This document shows, in pieces, positions 1-7,643 of a DNA stretch of 25,690 bases. Below the pieces are notes generated by a model. It was not told the DNA's origin. It did no database searches and worked only from the letters and a program-made list of their open reading frames with translations. A program made the translations under genes and the position numbers. Source of the DNA: UBA6019 sp035535055 (GTDB lineage: Bacteria > Chloroflexota > Dormibacteria > Dormibacterales > Dormibacteraceae). Where the stretch lies: NCBI GenBank assembly GCA_035535055.1, contig DATLQT010000007.1, positions 1-25,690 of the forward strand, written 5' to 3'. Every line of letters starts with the position of its first letter. Position 1 is the stretch's first letter.

Positions 1-2715
1 CCCGTTCTGGGCGATGGTCAGGTTGGCGGGGGTCGGCACGATGCCCGAGCTGACTGAAAGGCCGATTGACTCGCCGGCGGCCGCGTTGACCACGTCGCAG
101 TAGCCGCAGTTGGGCGTGTAGACGTAGACGGTGAAGCTGTCGCTCGGCGTCAGCGTCGTCACCGGGCTGCTCGGCCCGCTCATCTGGAGGACCGGGTTGA
201 TGACCGTGAAGTTGCTGGTTGCCGATGCCCAGCCGCCGGCGGCGGCTGAGACGGCCCCCGCCCCGGCCGCGATGCCGTCGACCTCGAAGTAGGCGTAGCT
301 CTGGCCGGCTGGCACCGTGAGGCTGGTGACCGGGACGTTGGCGATGCTCGGGCTGAACCCGCTGAGCGTGACGGCGAGGCCTGCGACGGGCGCCGGCCAG
401 TTGAGGCTGACGTAGAAGGCCCGGTGGAGCCCGGCTCCGAGGTAGCCACCATTGTCGCTCACGGTCAGCGCTTGGGGAGCTCCGACGTAGAGCGTGAGGG
501 TGCCGGTGCTGACCGAGGCGTTCGAAGCCGTCATCGAGGTATTGCCTTGCAGGACGCCGGTCGCGGTGAAGGCGCTTGAGGTCAGCTGGCCGCCGGGAAC
601 GAAAACGCTCGCGTCGACGGTGGCAAAGCCGGTGTTGGCGCTGAGGAGCGTTAGGGTCAGGCCGCCCTGCGGAGCGGCGGCGCTGAGCTTGGCCTCCGCC
701 TGGATGGTGGTGCCCTGGGCCCAGTTCAGGTAGCTGATTCCGGTGCCGCTCACGTTGACGAAGCTCACGGTGACGACCTCAATCGTCGCCAGCGTGCTGG
801 TCGACGCGTAGTTGGTGGAGGTGGCGGTGATGCTGGTGCTGCCGGCGTTGACGCCGGTCAGGGCCGCGGTGGCCGAGGTGGCCCCGGCGGCGAAACTGAC
901 CGCCGCGGTCACCGTAGCGACGTTGGGGTCGGTGGTCGCCAGGTTTACCGTGGCGCCACCGGTGGGCGCGGGGGTTGTCAGGGTCACCGTGAAGTTGACG
1001 GCGGGGCCGCCCGGCGGCGCGAGTACCTCGGCCGGCAGCGAGATGCCGCCCAATGCCTGGGTGGTGATCGTCACGGCGGTCACGCCGCCGGCGAAGCCAC
1101 CGGTCGCGCTGCCGCCGATGGAGCACGCGCCGGCGGTCGCGGTCGCGGTGACCACTCCGGGTGAGGCGCTGCTGTCGCTGGACCCGGCCGCGATGACCGT
1201 CGTCGCGCCGGTGAGGTTGCAGGCGGCCGTACTGCTGTCGGTGAGGCCCACCGTGATCGCGGAGGGCGCCGCCACCGGGTTGCCGAGGCTGTCGAAGGCG
1301 CTCGCCACGACGGCGGCGGTCGAGACGCCGTCAGCACCCATGGTGGTCGGACTGGCCGAGAGGTGGACCGAGCTGACGGCCACGGGGCTGGGCGACGGGC
1401 TCGGGCTGGGGCTGGGCGACGGGCTGGGGCTCGGGCTGGGGCTGGGCGACGGGCTTGGGCTGGGGCTGGGCGACGGGCTCGGGCTCGGGCTGGGCGACGG
1501 GCTCGGGCTCGGCAACGGGCTCGGGCTCGGGCTGGGGCTCGGCGACGGGTTGGGCGTCGGCGTCACAGTCGGAGTAGGAGTCGGCGTCACCGTCGGCGTC
1601 GGGGGAGGGGTCGCGGTGACCGTCGGTGTCGGTGTCCCGCTCGGGCTCGGGCTGGGCGACGGGCTCGGGCTCGGCGACGCCGCCGGCGAGGGGCTCGTGG
1701 ATGGCGACGGCGATGGCGAGGGCGTGGTGGGGGCCGCGGTGGAAACGATCACCCAGTACACCTCGCCCGGGTTGGAGAGGATGTCGTGGACCTTGTACGT
1801 CCAGTCCCCAGCTGCGGCGCGCGGTACATCGATCGTCACCGGCGGCGTCGAGGACGAGTTGCTCGAGTACTCCGTCCCGTCTGGCTCGTAGACGATCAGC
1901 TCGAAGGTCGAACCCGGCCAACCGAGGGTGAAGTCGAGGTCGCTGCTCCCGTCGGCCGTCGAGCCGGGCTGGGCCGCCGTGGTGTCGCCCTGGTTGAGGG
2001 AATTGGTGTTGAAGCCGACCGGAGAGCCCTGGGTGACGTCGAAGGTCTGGTTGAAGACCGTCCAGCTGTCGGCCTTGTCCGAAGGCGGGATGGGTGCGGG
2101 CGCGGTCGGCGCCGCCCCCGGGCCGATGATGGTGCTGTTGCCGCTGGTGACCGAGACCGTCGTCTTCTGTGAGGTGGCGTCCACCGTACCGCTGAAGACG
2201 TCCAAGTGGACCACCTTGCTGCCGTCCGGCTGGACGTCGACGATGACGGCGAACTCGGTGCCGCGGACCTCGGCGGTGGCGTTGTTGGGACCGGTGACAT
2301 TGAATGACGCGAGCCCGACCAGGCGCTTGACGCTGTTCCATGTCTTGCCGGCGCTCTGGCTCAGGCTCACCGAGGTCGTTCCGTCGGTGTTCTTGTCCAC
2401 CGCCTTCACCACGACCTCGGTGCCGCTGTCGAGGCGCGTCACAGACCCGTCCGGGTAGGTCAGCGCGGCCTTGGTCGAGCTGCCGGCCGCAACCTGGTCC
2501 CCGTCACGGACCTGGTCGCCGCTGTGGGCTGCGACGGCGGAGCTGGACCCAAAGTGGGTGACCTGGACGGTCCCTGTAAAGACGGTCAGGCGCGCGGAGG
2601 CTGGACTGGCGCTGGCCGCCTTGGGGCCGAAGAGCAGGTAGCCGCCCACTCCGACCGCGACCACGGCGATGAGCGCGACGAGTGCCACGACGTACCGCGA
2701 CCGGATCGCCGACAG
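1..2715 (-). CDS. FecR-domain, PPC-like, Ser/Pro-linker, Ig-repeat surface protein (partial, C-terminus off the left edge)
   Basis: I checked this reading frame codon by codon: it has no stop from 2784 down to the window edge, giving at least 905 codons. Residues 8-29 form one hydrophobic segment after a short basic N-terminus, so the protein is probably anchored with the rest outside. Residues about 35-195 look like a FecR domain (GDQVRDGDQV, YPDGSVTRLDSGTEV, EVRGTEFAV). Residues about 212-322 resemble a pre-peptidase C-terminal/PPC beta domain. About 120 residues of SP and TP repeats follow, then Ser/Thr/Ala/Gly-rich Ig-like (Big) repeats to the edge. No ATG, GTG or TTG lies between the upstream stop and the membrane segment except a GTG inside it (2688). 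A GGGAGG sits 9 nt before CTG at 2715, so I chose CTG. Role is unknown; an envelope scaffold or adhesin is inference. It follows the kinase gene on the same strand. Confidence 0.8.
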   Translation of the reverse strand, partial: MSAIRSRYVVALVALIAVVAVGVGGYLLFGPKAASASPASARLTVFTGTVQVTHFGSSSAVAAHSGDQVRDGDQVAAGSSTKAALTYPDGSVTRLDSGTEVVVKAVDKNTDGTTSVSLSQSAGKTWNSVKRLVGLASFNVTGPNNATAEVRGTEFAVIVDVQPDGSKVVHLDVFSGTVDATSQKTTVSVTSGNSTIIGPGAAPTAPAPIPPSDKADSWTVFNQTFDVTQGSPVGFNTNSLNQGDTTAAQPGSTADGSSDLDFTLGWPGSTFELIVYEPDGTEYSSNSSSTPPVTIDVPRAAAGDWTYKVHDILSNPGEVYWVIVSTAAPTTPSPSPSPSTSPSPAASPSPSPSPSPSPSGTPTPTVTATPPPTPTVTPTPTPTVTPTPNPSPSPSPSPSPLPSPSPSPSPSPSPSPSPSPSPSPSPSPSPSPSPSPSPSPSPSPVAVSSVHLSASPTTMGADGVSTAAVVASAFDSLGNPVAAPSAITVGLTDSSTAACNLTGATTVIAAGSSDSSASPGVVTATATAGACSIGGSATGGFAGGVTAVTITTQALGGISLPAEVLAPPGGPAVNFTVTLTTPAPTGGATVNLATTDPNVATVTAAVSFAAGATSATAALTGVNAGSTSITATSTNYASTSTLATIEVVTVSFVNVSGTGISYLNWAQGTTIQAEAKLSAAAPQGGLTLTLLSANTGFATVDASVFVPGGQLTSSAFTATGVLQGNTSMTASNASVSTGTLTLYVGAPQALTVSDNGGYLGAGLHRAFYVSLNWPAPVAGLAVTLSGFSPSIANVPVTSLTVPAGQSYAYFEVDGIAAGAGAVSAAAGGWASATSNFTVINPVLQMSGPSSPVTTLTPSDSFTVYVYTPNCGYCDVVNAAAGESIGLSVSSGIVPTPANLTIAQNG
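1381..1560. repeat. GGGCT(C/G) hexamer tandem repeat encoding the Ser-Pro linker
   Basis: On the plus strand, GGGCTC, GGGCTG and CGGGCT units recur almost without break, interrupted at intervals by GGCGAC. On the minus coding strand they read as alternating Ser and Pro codons. A further short block lies near 1640-1676. The plus strand carries many closely spaced runs of three or more G, which could form G-quadruplexes. Such arrays often vary in unit number between strains and are prone to assembly collapse. Confidence 0.85.
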
Positions 2716-2783
2716 AGTCGGGTGCCTCCCTTGTGAGATTCGCTGCCGTGCCTGATCCGATCCGGCTCGGTGGAGCGGGCGTC

Positions 2784-2789
2784 AGATTA
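2784..2789 (-). promoter_or_regulatory. Possible -10 element for the FecR-domain gene
   Basis: Within the 131-nt gap between the kinase stop and the FecR-gene start, the minus strand carries TAATCT preceded by TG. It would give a leader of about 60 nt. I see no good -35 element, so read-through from the kinase gene is equally possible. Confidence 0.25.
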
Positions 2790-2846
2790 CAACTGCCAGA
2801 ACGTTTCGGCTGGAGTAATTGCTCGTTTTGGCTTGGCTGGTCTGGG

Positions 2847-5027
2847 CTAGGCCCCGGCCATCGGCTGGACGCCTGCCCCGCTGGCGGTTGGCAGGGTGAG
2901 CGTGAATGTGCTCCCCTCGCCTTCGCCGGAGAGGACCGTGATGTCGCCCCCGTGCAGGCGGGCGAGCTCGCGCGCGAGGTAGAGGCCGAGCCCGGTGCCC
3001 GGGATGTGGCTGTTCTCGGCCGTGACGATCCGGCCGAAGCGGGTGAAGAGCCGGGGCAGGTCGGTCTCGGCGATCCCGAGGCCATGGTCGCGGACCCTGA
3101 CCTCCACCCGGTCCGAGCCGGCGATGACCTGGACGTCCACCCGGCCACCGTCGGGCGAGTACTTGAGCGCGTTATCGAGCAGGTTGGTGAGGATGGAGAG
3201 GAGCCGCTGGCGGTCGGCCAGCACCTGCACCGGCGAGGGAGCGGCCGCAACCGTCACCCGGTGGGTCGAACCCGTGGCCGGGCCGGTGCGCTCGGCGGCC
3301 TCGGCGATGATCTCGTCGAGGTCGACCAGGTGAAGGCGGAGCTGCAGCCGGCTGTCCTCCAGGCGGGCCGTCTCCAGCATCTGCTCGACCAGCTCGCTCA
3401 CCTCCTGGAGCTTGGAGTCGATGACGCCGAAGATCCGCCCGCTGCTCTTGGCCTCCACCGAGAGGGAGCCGTCCGACAGCATTGAGAAGTAGCCTTTGAC
3501 CACGGCGAGGGGCCCTCGCAGCTCGTGAGAGGCAACCTTGAGAAAGTCCGACTTGATCTTCTCGAGTTCGGCCATCCGCTTGGCGTGGGCTTCCAGCTGC
3601 GAGGTGCGGTCGAGCTCCAGCCGGAGCCTCTGGGCGTTGCCGATGGCGAGCCCGGCGAGGCCTGCGACATCCTCCAGCATGCGCAGCGCCGGCCATTCGA
3701 AGAGGCTCGCCTCGCTGGTCGCGGTGACCACCCCGTGGAGCTTGCCGCCGATTCGAACCGGCGCCCACGCGAAGCCCTGGGCGCCCGGCCCGAAGACCGC
3801 CGCCAGCTCGGGGTCGACGTCGGCCCGGCCGCAGCCGACCGCGTGACCCGTCTCGATCGAGCGCAGCATCTCGGGCGGCGCGAAGGCCAGGGGGAAGTCG
3901 ATCTCCCGGGTTCGCACGTCCTCACCGTCGTGGTCGGAGATGGCGACCAGCCGGCCGTCCTCGATCCGGACGAAGGCGGCCCTGCCGCCCTCGGCGCCCA
4001 CCGCCCGGGCCACCGTGCGGACCACCGCTGCCTGGACGAAGTCCGGCTCCAGCGAGGAGGCGAGGGTGCGGGCGGCATCGAGGAGGAGGCTCAGCTCCTC
4101 GACCCGGCGGGACAGCTGCTCGTCGGCAAGCTGCAGCGCGCCCTCGCGCTGGACCGCGTCGGAGACGGCCAGCGCGATCTGCTCCAGCAGGTCGAGGTCG
4201 GACTGGTCGAAGCGGTTGGGCACGGCGGAGTCGATCTCGACAATGCCTATCACCCGGCCGGCCGCGCGCAGCGGCACCGCGACCAGGCTCTTGATGCGGG
4301 AGTTGGAGCCGAGCTTTCGGTTGACCGGCTGGACCGACAGGTCGGGCGCGTCGATGTCGCGGACCAGGATCGACTCGCCGGTCTCGGCGGCGGTGCCCAT
4401 GATGCCCTGGCCGACCGGCACCCGGGAGTTCCAGACCGCCTGGTCGATGTCGCCCTCGGCGGCCACCGGGTAGAGCTCGTTGTGCTCGTTGATGAGGGCT
4501 ACCAATCCTCCCCGCAGGCCCTCGCCCGCCATCTCGGCGAGGATCCCGTCGAGAACCTGCCGGATCGACTGGGCCGAGGTGGCGATGCGCGCGACCCGCG
4601 CCAGCAGGGAGGCGCGCGCGGCCGCATCCCGGGTGGAGGCGACGTAGACGGCGCCCAGGCGAGCGGTCGCGCCCACCAGTCCGAGGCTGATCGCGTCGGT
4701 GAGGGCCTCGACACCATGCCCGGCCGTGGCCACCCCGGCGGCGACCTGGAGGACGACTGCGATCGCCACGACGAGGAGGGCGAGCCGGCCGGAGAGCAGC
4801 CAGGCGCCCGCCAGGACCGGAAGGACAGGGAGGATGGCGGCCGTTCCGAGGCCGCCGCTGCCGAGCCATCCCAAGTCCAGGAGATAGATCGCCCCGAGGA
4901 GGAGGATGCATCCCCCGGCGACGATCAGCGCCCTCAGGCGCGCCTTGGCCGAGAGTGGGGCAAGCCATTCCGGGAGCCGCGGCCCGGGCCCCGGTATGCC
5001 CACTTCAGTGGTTGGATTAGATGACAT
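2847..5027 (-). CDS. Membrane-bound sensor histidine kinase with two GAF domains
   Basis: The 726-residue protein starts at an ATG with GGAAG 6 nt upstream. Residues about 27-130 hold several hydrophobic helices, an integral-membrane sensor region of unrecognised type. Two GAF-like domains follow (about 150-290 and 310-455), the first with the typical ending SLVAVPLRAAGRVIGIVEID. A coiled stretch leads to the HisKA domain with phospho-acceptor His501 in ASHELRGPL. The ATPase domain shows the N box (NLLDNALKYS, Asn619), G1 (DHGLGI) and G2 (GTGLGL, near 677), so it looks catalytically complete. No receiver domain or response regulator gene lies in the window. It is divergent from ftsA with a 145-nt gap, and the FecR-domain gene follows on the same strand, so the two may be co-transcribed. 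The stimulus cannot be told from sequence. Confidence 0.92.
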   Translation of the reverse strand: MSSNPTTEVGIPGPGPRLPEWLAPLSAKARLRALIVAGGCILLLGAIYLLDLGWLGSGGLGTAAILPVLPVLAGAWLLSGRLALLVVAIAVVLQVAAGVATAGHGVEALTDAISLGLVGATARLGAVYVASTRDAAARASLLARVARIATSAQSIRQVLDGILAEMAGEGLRGGLVALINEHNELYPVAAEGDIDQAVWNSRVPVGQGIMGTAAETGESILVRDIDAPDLSVQPVNRKLGSNSRIKSLVAVPLRAAGRVIGIVEIDSAVPNRFDQSDLDLLEQIALAVSDAVQREGALQLADEQLSRRVEELSLLLDAARTLASSLEPDFVQAAVVRTVARAVGAEGGRAAFVRIEDGRLVAISDHDGEDVRTREIDFPLAFAPPEMLRSIETGHAVGCGRADVDPELAAVFGPGAQGFAWAPVRIGGKLHGVVTATSEASLFEWPALRMLEDVAGLAGLAIGNAQRLRLELDRTSQLEAHAKRMAELEKIKSDFLKVASHELRGPLAVVKGYFSMLSDGSLSVEAKSSGRIFGVIDSKLQEVSELVEQMLETARLEDSRLQLRLHLVDLDEIIAEAAERTGPATGSTHRVTVAAAPSPVQVLADRQRLLSILTNLLDNALKYSPDGGRVDVQVIAGSDRVEVRVRDHGLGIAETDLPRLFTRFGRIVTAENSHIPGTGLGLYLARELARLHGGDITVLSGEGEGSTFTLTLPTASGAGVQPMAGA

Positions 5028-5091
5028 TGGCGCTTCCGACCATGATCGCCGTTCGGCGCTCGCTGCCGCCAGCGGCTCACAAACTGGGTGG

Positions 5092-5119
5092 TTGAGGCCG
5101 CGAAGGCCTCCGCTATAAT
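5092..5119 (+). promoter_or_regulatory. ftsA-ftsZ promoter, sigma-70 type
   Basis: TTGAGG (5092-5097) and a perfect TATAAT (5114-5119) are separated by 16 nt. A transcript would start near 5126 and give a leader of about 47 nt. The perfect -10 stands out in such GC-rich DNA and makes this the strongest promoter visible in the window. Confidence 0.8.
5094..5110. promoter_or_regulatory. Palindrome inside the ftsA promoter spacer (candidate operator)
   Basis: GAGGCC-N5-GGCCTC is a perfect 6+6 inverted repeat that overlaps the -35 element and fills the spacer up to the -10. A dimeric regulator bound here would block RNA polymerase. I do not recognise it as the site of a known regulator. Confidence 0.45.
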
Positions 5120-5172
5120 GCCGTCGCCCGCCCCAGAACACTCCAGCCACAGGAGGCATCGCAGCACACCCT

Positions 5173-6420
5173 TTGACGAGGCGGAAGCGTGTCGTCGGCT
5201 TGGACCTGGGCACCAGCAAGGTCGCCACGGTCGTAGGTGAAGCCGATGAGTTCGGCAACATCGCGATCATCGGCGTCGGCGAGGCACCCACCGAAGGTCT
5301 CCGCAAGGGTGTCGTCGTCAACATCGAGAAGACCGTCGCTTCGATCACCGCGGCCGCGCAGGCGGCCGAGCGGATGGCCGGCGTGCGCTTCGACTCGGTC
5401 GTCGTCTCGCTGGCCGGCCCGCACCTCAGCTCGCAGAACAGCCGTGGGGTCATCGCCGTCTCGCGCGACAGCCACGAGATCGGACACGAGGACGTCGAGC
5501 GGGTGGTCGACGCCTCCCGGGCGGTGAGCGTCCCCAGCGACCGCGAGGTGGTCCACGTCATACCCCGCACCTTCACCGTCGACGGACAGGAGGGTGTGAA
5601 GGAGGCGATGGGGATGACCGGCTCCCGGCTGGAGGTCGAGACCCACATCGTCACCGGCGCCCAGACCTCCATCCAGAACGTGATCAAGTGCGTTCACCAG
5701 GCCGGGTTCGACGTGGACGACGTGGTCGGTCAGGGCCTCGCCTCCGGCCAGGCGGTGCTCAGTCCCAACGAGATGGAACTCGGCGTCTGCCTGATTGACA
5801 TCGGTGCTGGCACCACCGACGTGGTGGTGTTCAGCGAGGGCTCCGGTCTCCACATGGCGGTGCTCCCGGTCGGCGGCAACCACGTCACCAGCGACATCGC
5901 GATCGGCCTCCGCACCACCCTGACCGAGGCCGAGACGCTGAAGCTCAACTACGGTCACACGCTGGCCGAGGTGATTCCCGGCGAAGAGCGGATCCAGGTC
6001 CGCGAGGTCGGTGGCGACAAGGTCCAGGAGGTGCCCCGCCGCTTCCTGGCCGAGATCATCGGCCCGCGGGTGCGGGAGATCTTCCAGATGGCCCGCGAGG
6101 AGGTGAGGAAGAGCGGGTACGACGGACTGCTTCCGGCCGGCGTCGTGGTCACGGGCGGCGGAGCCCGCCTCCTGGGGACGATCGACGCCGCCCAGGGAAT
6201 CTTCGACTCGTCGGTCCGGCTCGGCCTGCCGACCGGGTTCGGCGGCCTGTCCGATCGCGTCAGCGGACCCTCCTTCGCCACCGCGGTGGGGCTGGTCCGC
6301 TGGGGCGCACGGCTCCAACCGGTCAACGGAAACGGCAAGCACAACGGCAACGGCCACTCCAACGGCAATCTCACCTCCGCCTACGCGAAGTCGGTGAGGT
6401 GGCTGCGTGACTTCTTCTGA
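5173..6420 (+). CDS. ftsA: Cell division protein FtsA
   Basis: FtsA is the actin-like ATPase that tethers FtsZ filaments to the membrane and recruits later divisome proteins. The 415-residue protein has the phosphate-1 motif GLDLGTSK near its start, SHS2-type features (RKGVVVNIE), phosphate-2 CLIDIGAGTTDVVVF and adenosine motif VVTGGGARL. An Asn/Gly-rich linker (NGNGKHNGNGHSNGN) leads to the terminal amphipathic helix SAYAKSVRWLRDFF, the expected membrane-targeting tail. The start is TTG. An AGGAGG lies 16 nt upstream, farther than usual, and no better in-frame start exists between them. ftsZ follows after 43 nt. With no sepF seen nearby, FtsA is the likely FtsZ anchor in this organism. Confidence 0.96.
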   Translation: MTRRKRVVGLDLGTSKVATVVGEADEFGNIAIIGVGEAPTEGLRKGVVVNIEKTVASITAAAQAAERMAGVRFDSVVVSLAGPHLSSQNSRGVIAVSRDSHEIGHEDVERVVDASRAVSVPSDREVVHVIPRTFTVDGQEGVKEAMGMTGSRLEVETHIVTGAQTSIQNVIKCVHQAGFDVDDVVGQGLASGQAVLSPNEMELGVCLIDIGAGTTDVVVFSEGSGLHMAVLPVGGNHVTSDIAIGLRTTLTEAETLKLNYGHTLAEVIPGEERIQVREVGGDKVQEVPRRFLAEIIGPRVREIFQMAREEVRKSGYDGLLPAGVVVTGGGARLLGTIDAAQGIFDSSVRLGLPTGFGGLSDRVSGPSFATAVGLVRWGARLQPVNGNGKHNGNGHSNGNLTSAYAKSVRWLRDFF

Positions 6421-6463
6421 TCAACCGAGCAGGCAACTGAAATTCGACGCTGTGGAGGCGCAT

Positions 6464-7555
6464 ATGAGTGAGCGGGACCAGATGCAGGACGGGCGGGCGC
6501 GGATAAAGGTCGTGGGCGCGGGCGGCGGCGGCGGCAACGCCGTCAACCGGATGATCTCGGCCAACTTGAAGGGCGTGCAGTTCATCGCCGTGAACACCGA
6601 CCTCCAGGCTCTTGGCAACTGCAAGGCCGACACCAGGGTCAACATCGGCCGCAAGCTGACCCGCGGACTTGGCTCGGGCGGTGACTGGACGCGCGGCCGC
6701 GACGCGGCCGACGAGAGCCGTTCGGAGCTCTCCGAGCTGGTGAAGGAGACCGACATGGTCTTCATCACCGCCGGCATGGGCGGCGGCACCGGCACCGGGT
6801 CGGCGCCGGTGATCGCCGAGCTGGCCAAGGAGTCGGGCGCCCTCACCATCGGCGTCGTCACCCGGCCCTTCAACTGGGAGGGCAAGGTCCGCAACGAGAC
6901 CGCCGAGCAGGGGATCAAGAACCTCCGCGAGAAGGTCGACGCCCTTATCGTCATTCCCAACGACCGGCTGACCCAGGTCGTCGACCACAAGACGACCCTC
7001 GAGCAGGCCTTCCGGATCGCCGACGACGTGCTCCGCCAGGGCGTCCAGGGCATCGCCGACCTGATCGTCAGCCCGGGCGTCATCAACCTCGACTTCGCCG
7101 ACGTCAAGGCGATCATGTCCGACGCCGGCGAGGCCCTGATGGGCATCGGCTTTGGGTCCGGCGACAGCCGCGCCGAGGACGCCGCCAAGCAGGCCGTCTC
7201 GAGTCCGCTCCTCGAGACCTCCATCGATGGCGCCCGCGGGATCCTCTTCAGCATCACCGGCGGCTCCGATCTCACCCTCCACGAGATCCAGAAGGCCGCC
7301 CAGATCGTCAAGGCCTCGGCAGACCCGAGCGCCAACATCATCTTCGGCGTCGTCAACGACGAGAAGATGCAGGGCGAGGTCAAGATCACCGTGATCGCGA
7401 CCGGCTTCGGTCACAAGGTGGCCCAGGCCAAGGACGCCGAGGAGGGGGTCAAGACCTTCTTCACCCGCGAGAAGGAGAAGGACGACGCCCGGCCCGAGTT
7501 CGGCACCGACGAGGAGGACATCAACATCCCCGCCTTCCTTCGCCATCGAAGCTAG
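6464..7555 (+). CDS. ftsZ: Cell division protein FtsZ
   Basis: FtsZ is the tubulin-like GTPase that forms the division ring at midcell. The 363-residue protein carries the N-terminal motif VGAGGGGGNAVNRM, the tubulin signature GGGTGTG (residues 106-112) and the T7-loop region NLDFADVKAIMSDAG near 207-221, which activates GTP hydrolysis in the adjoining subunit. It ends in DINIPAFLRHRS, the conserved peptide that binds FtsA and other partners, after a short charged linker. I chose the ATG with GGAGG 5 nt upstream; an in-frame GTG 57 nt earlier overlaps ftsA and lacks such a site. The gene shares the ftsA transcript and ends at a hairpin terminator. Confidence 0.97.
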   Translation: MSERDQMQDGRARIKVVGAGGGGGNAVNRMISANLKGVQFIAVNTDLQALGNCKADTRVNIGRKLTRGLGSGGDWTRGRDAADESRSELSELVKETDMVFITAGMGGGTGTGSAPVIAELAKESGALTIGVVTRPFNWEGKVRNETAEQGIKNLREKVDALIVIPNDRLTQVVDHKTTLEQAFRIADDVLRQGVQGIADLIVSPGVINLDFADVKAIMSDAGEALMGIGFGSGDSRAEDAAKQAVSSPLLETSIDGARGILFSITGGSDLTLHEIQKAAQIVKASADPSANIIFGVVNDEKMQGEVKITVIATGFGHKVAQAKDAEEGVKTFFTREKEKDDARPEFGTDEEDINIPAFLRHRS

Positions 7556-7576
7556 GCCTTAACCCAGTCTTCAGAG

Positions 7577-7615
7577 GAGGCGTGCCAGAATGCCGGGCAC
7601 GCCTCTTCGCTTTTT
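7577..7615 (+). terminator. Intrinsic terminator after ftsZ
   Basis: GAGGCGTGCC (7577-7586) pairs perfectly with GGCACGCCTC (7596-7605) around a 9-nt loop, followed after TTCGC by five T. It lies 22 nt past the ftsZ stop and argues against an upstream ATG at 7590, inside the hairpin loop, as start of the next gene. Confidence 0.75.
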
Positions 7616-7643
7616 CCGCAGCCCAGCTGGAGGAACCAACAAG

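Noticed and set aside
812..1891. Long plus-strand open frame rich in GLGLGDG repeats
   Set aside because: It is the complement of the Ser/Pro stalk and FecR frame; the minus strand gives coherent domains and the plus strand only low-complexity repeats.
1331..2341. Minus-strand frame rich in QPEPEPVA repeats
   Set aside because: It is a frame shadow of the same repeat; the upstream part lacks any domain, whereas the neighbouring frame encodes FecR and PPC-like sequence continuously.
3525..5024. Long plus-strand frame opposite the histidine kinase
   Set aside because: GC-rich antisense shadow with Asp/Arg/Gly-rich composition and no domain; the kinase on the minus strand has all catalytic motifs.
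5028..5687. N-terminal extension of the histidine kinase into ftsA
   Set aside because: It would overlap ftsA and its promoter on the opposite strand and adds no recognisable domain; the ATG at 5027 precedes the membrane helices and has a ribosome site.
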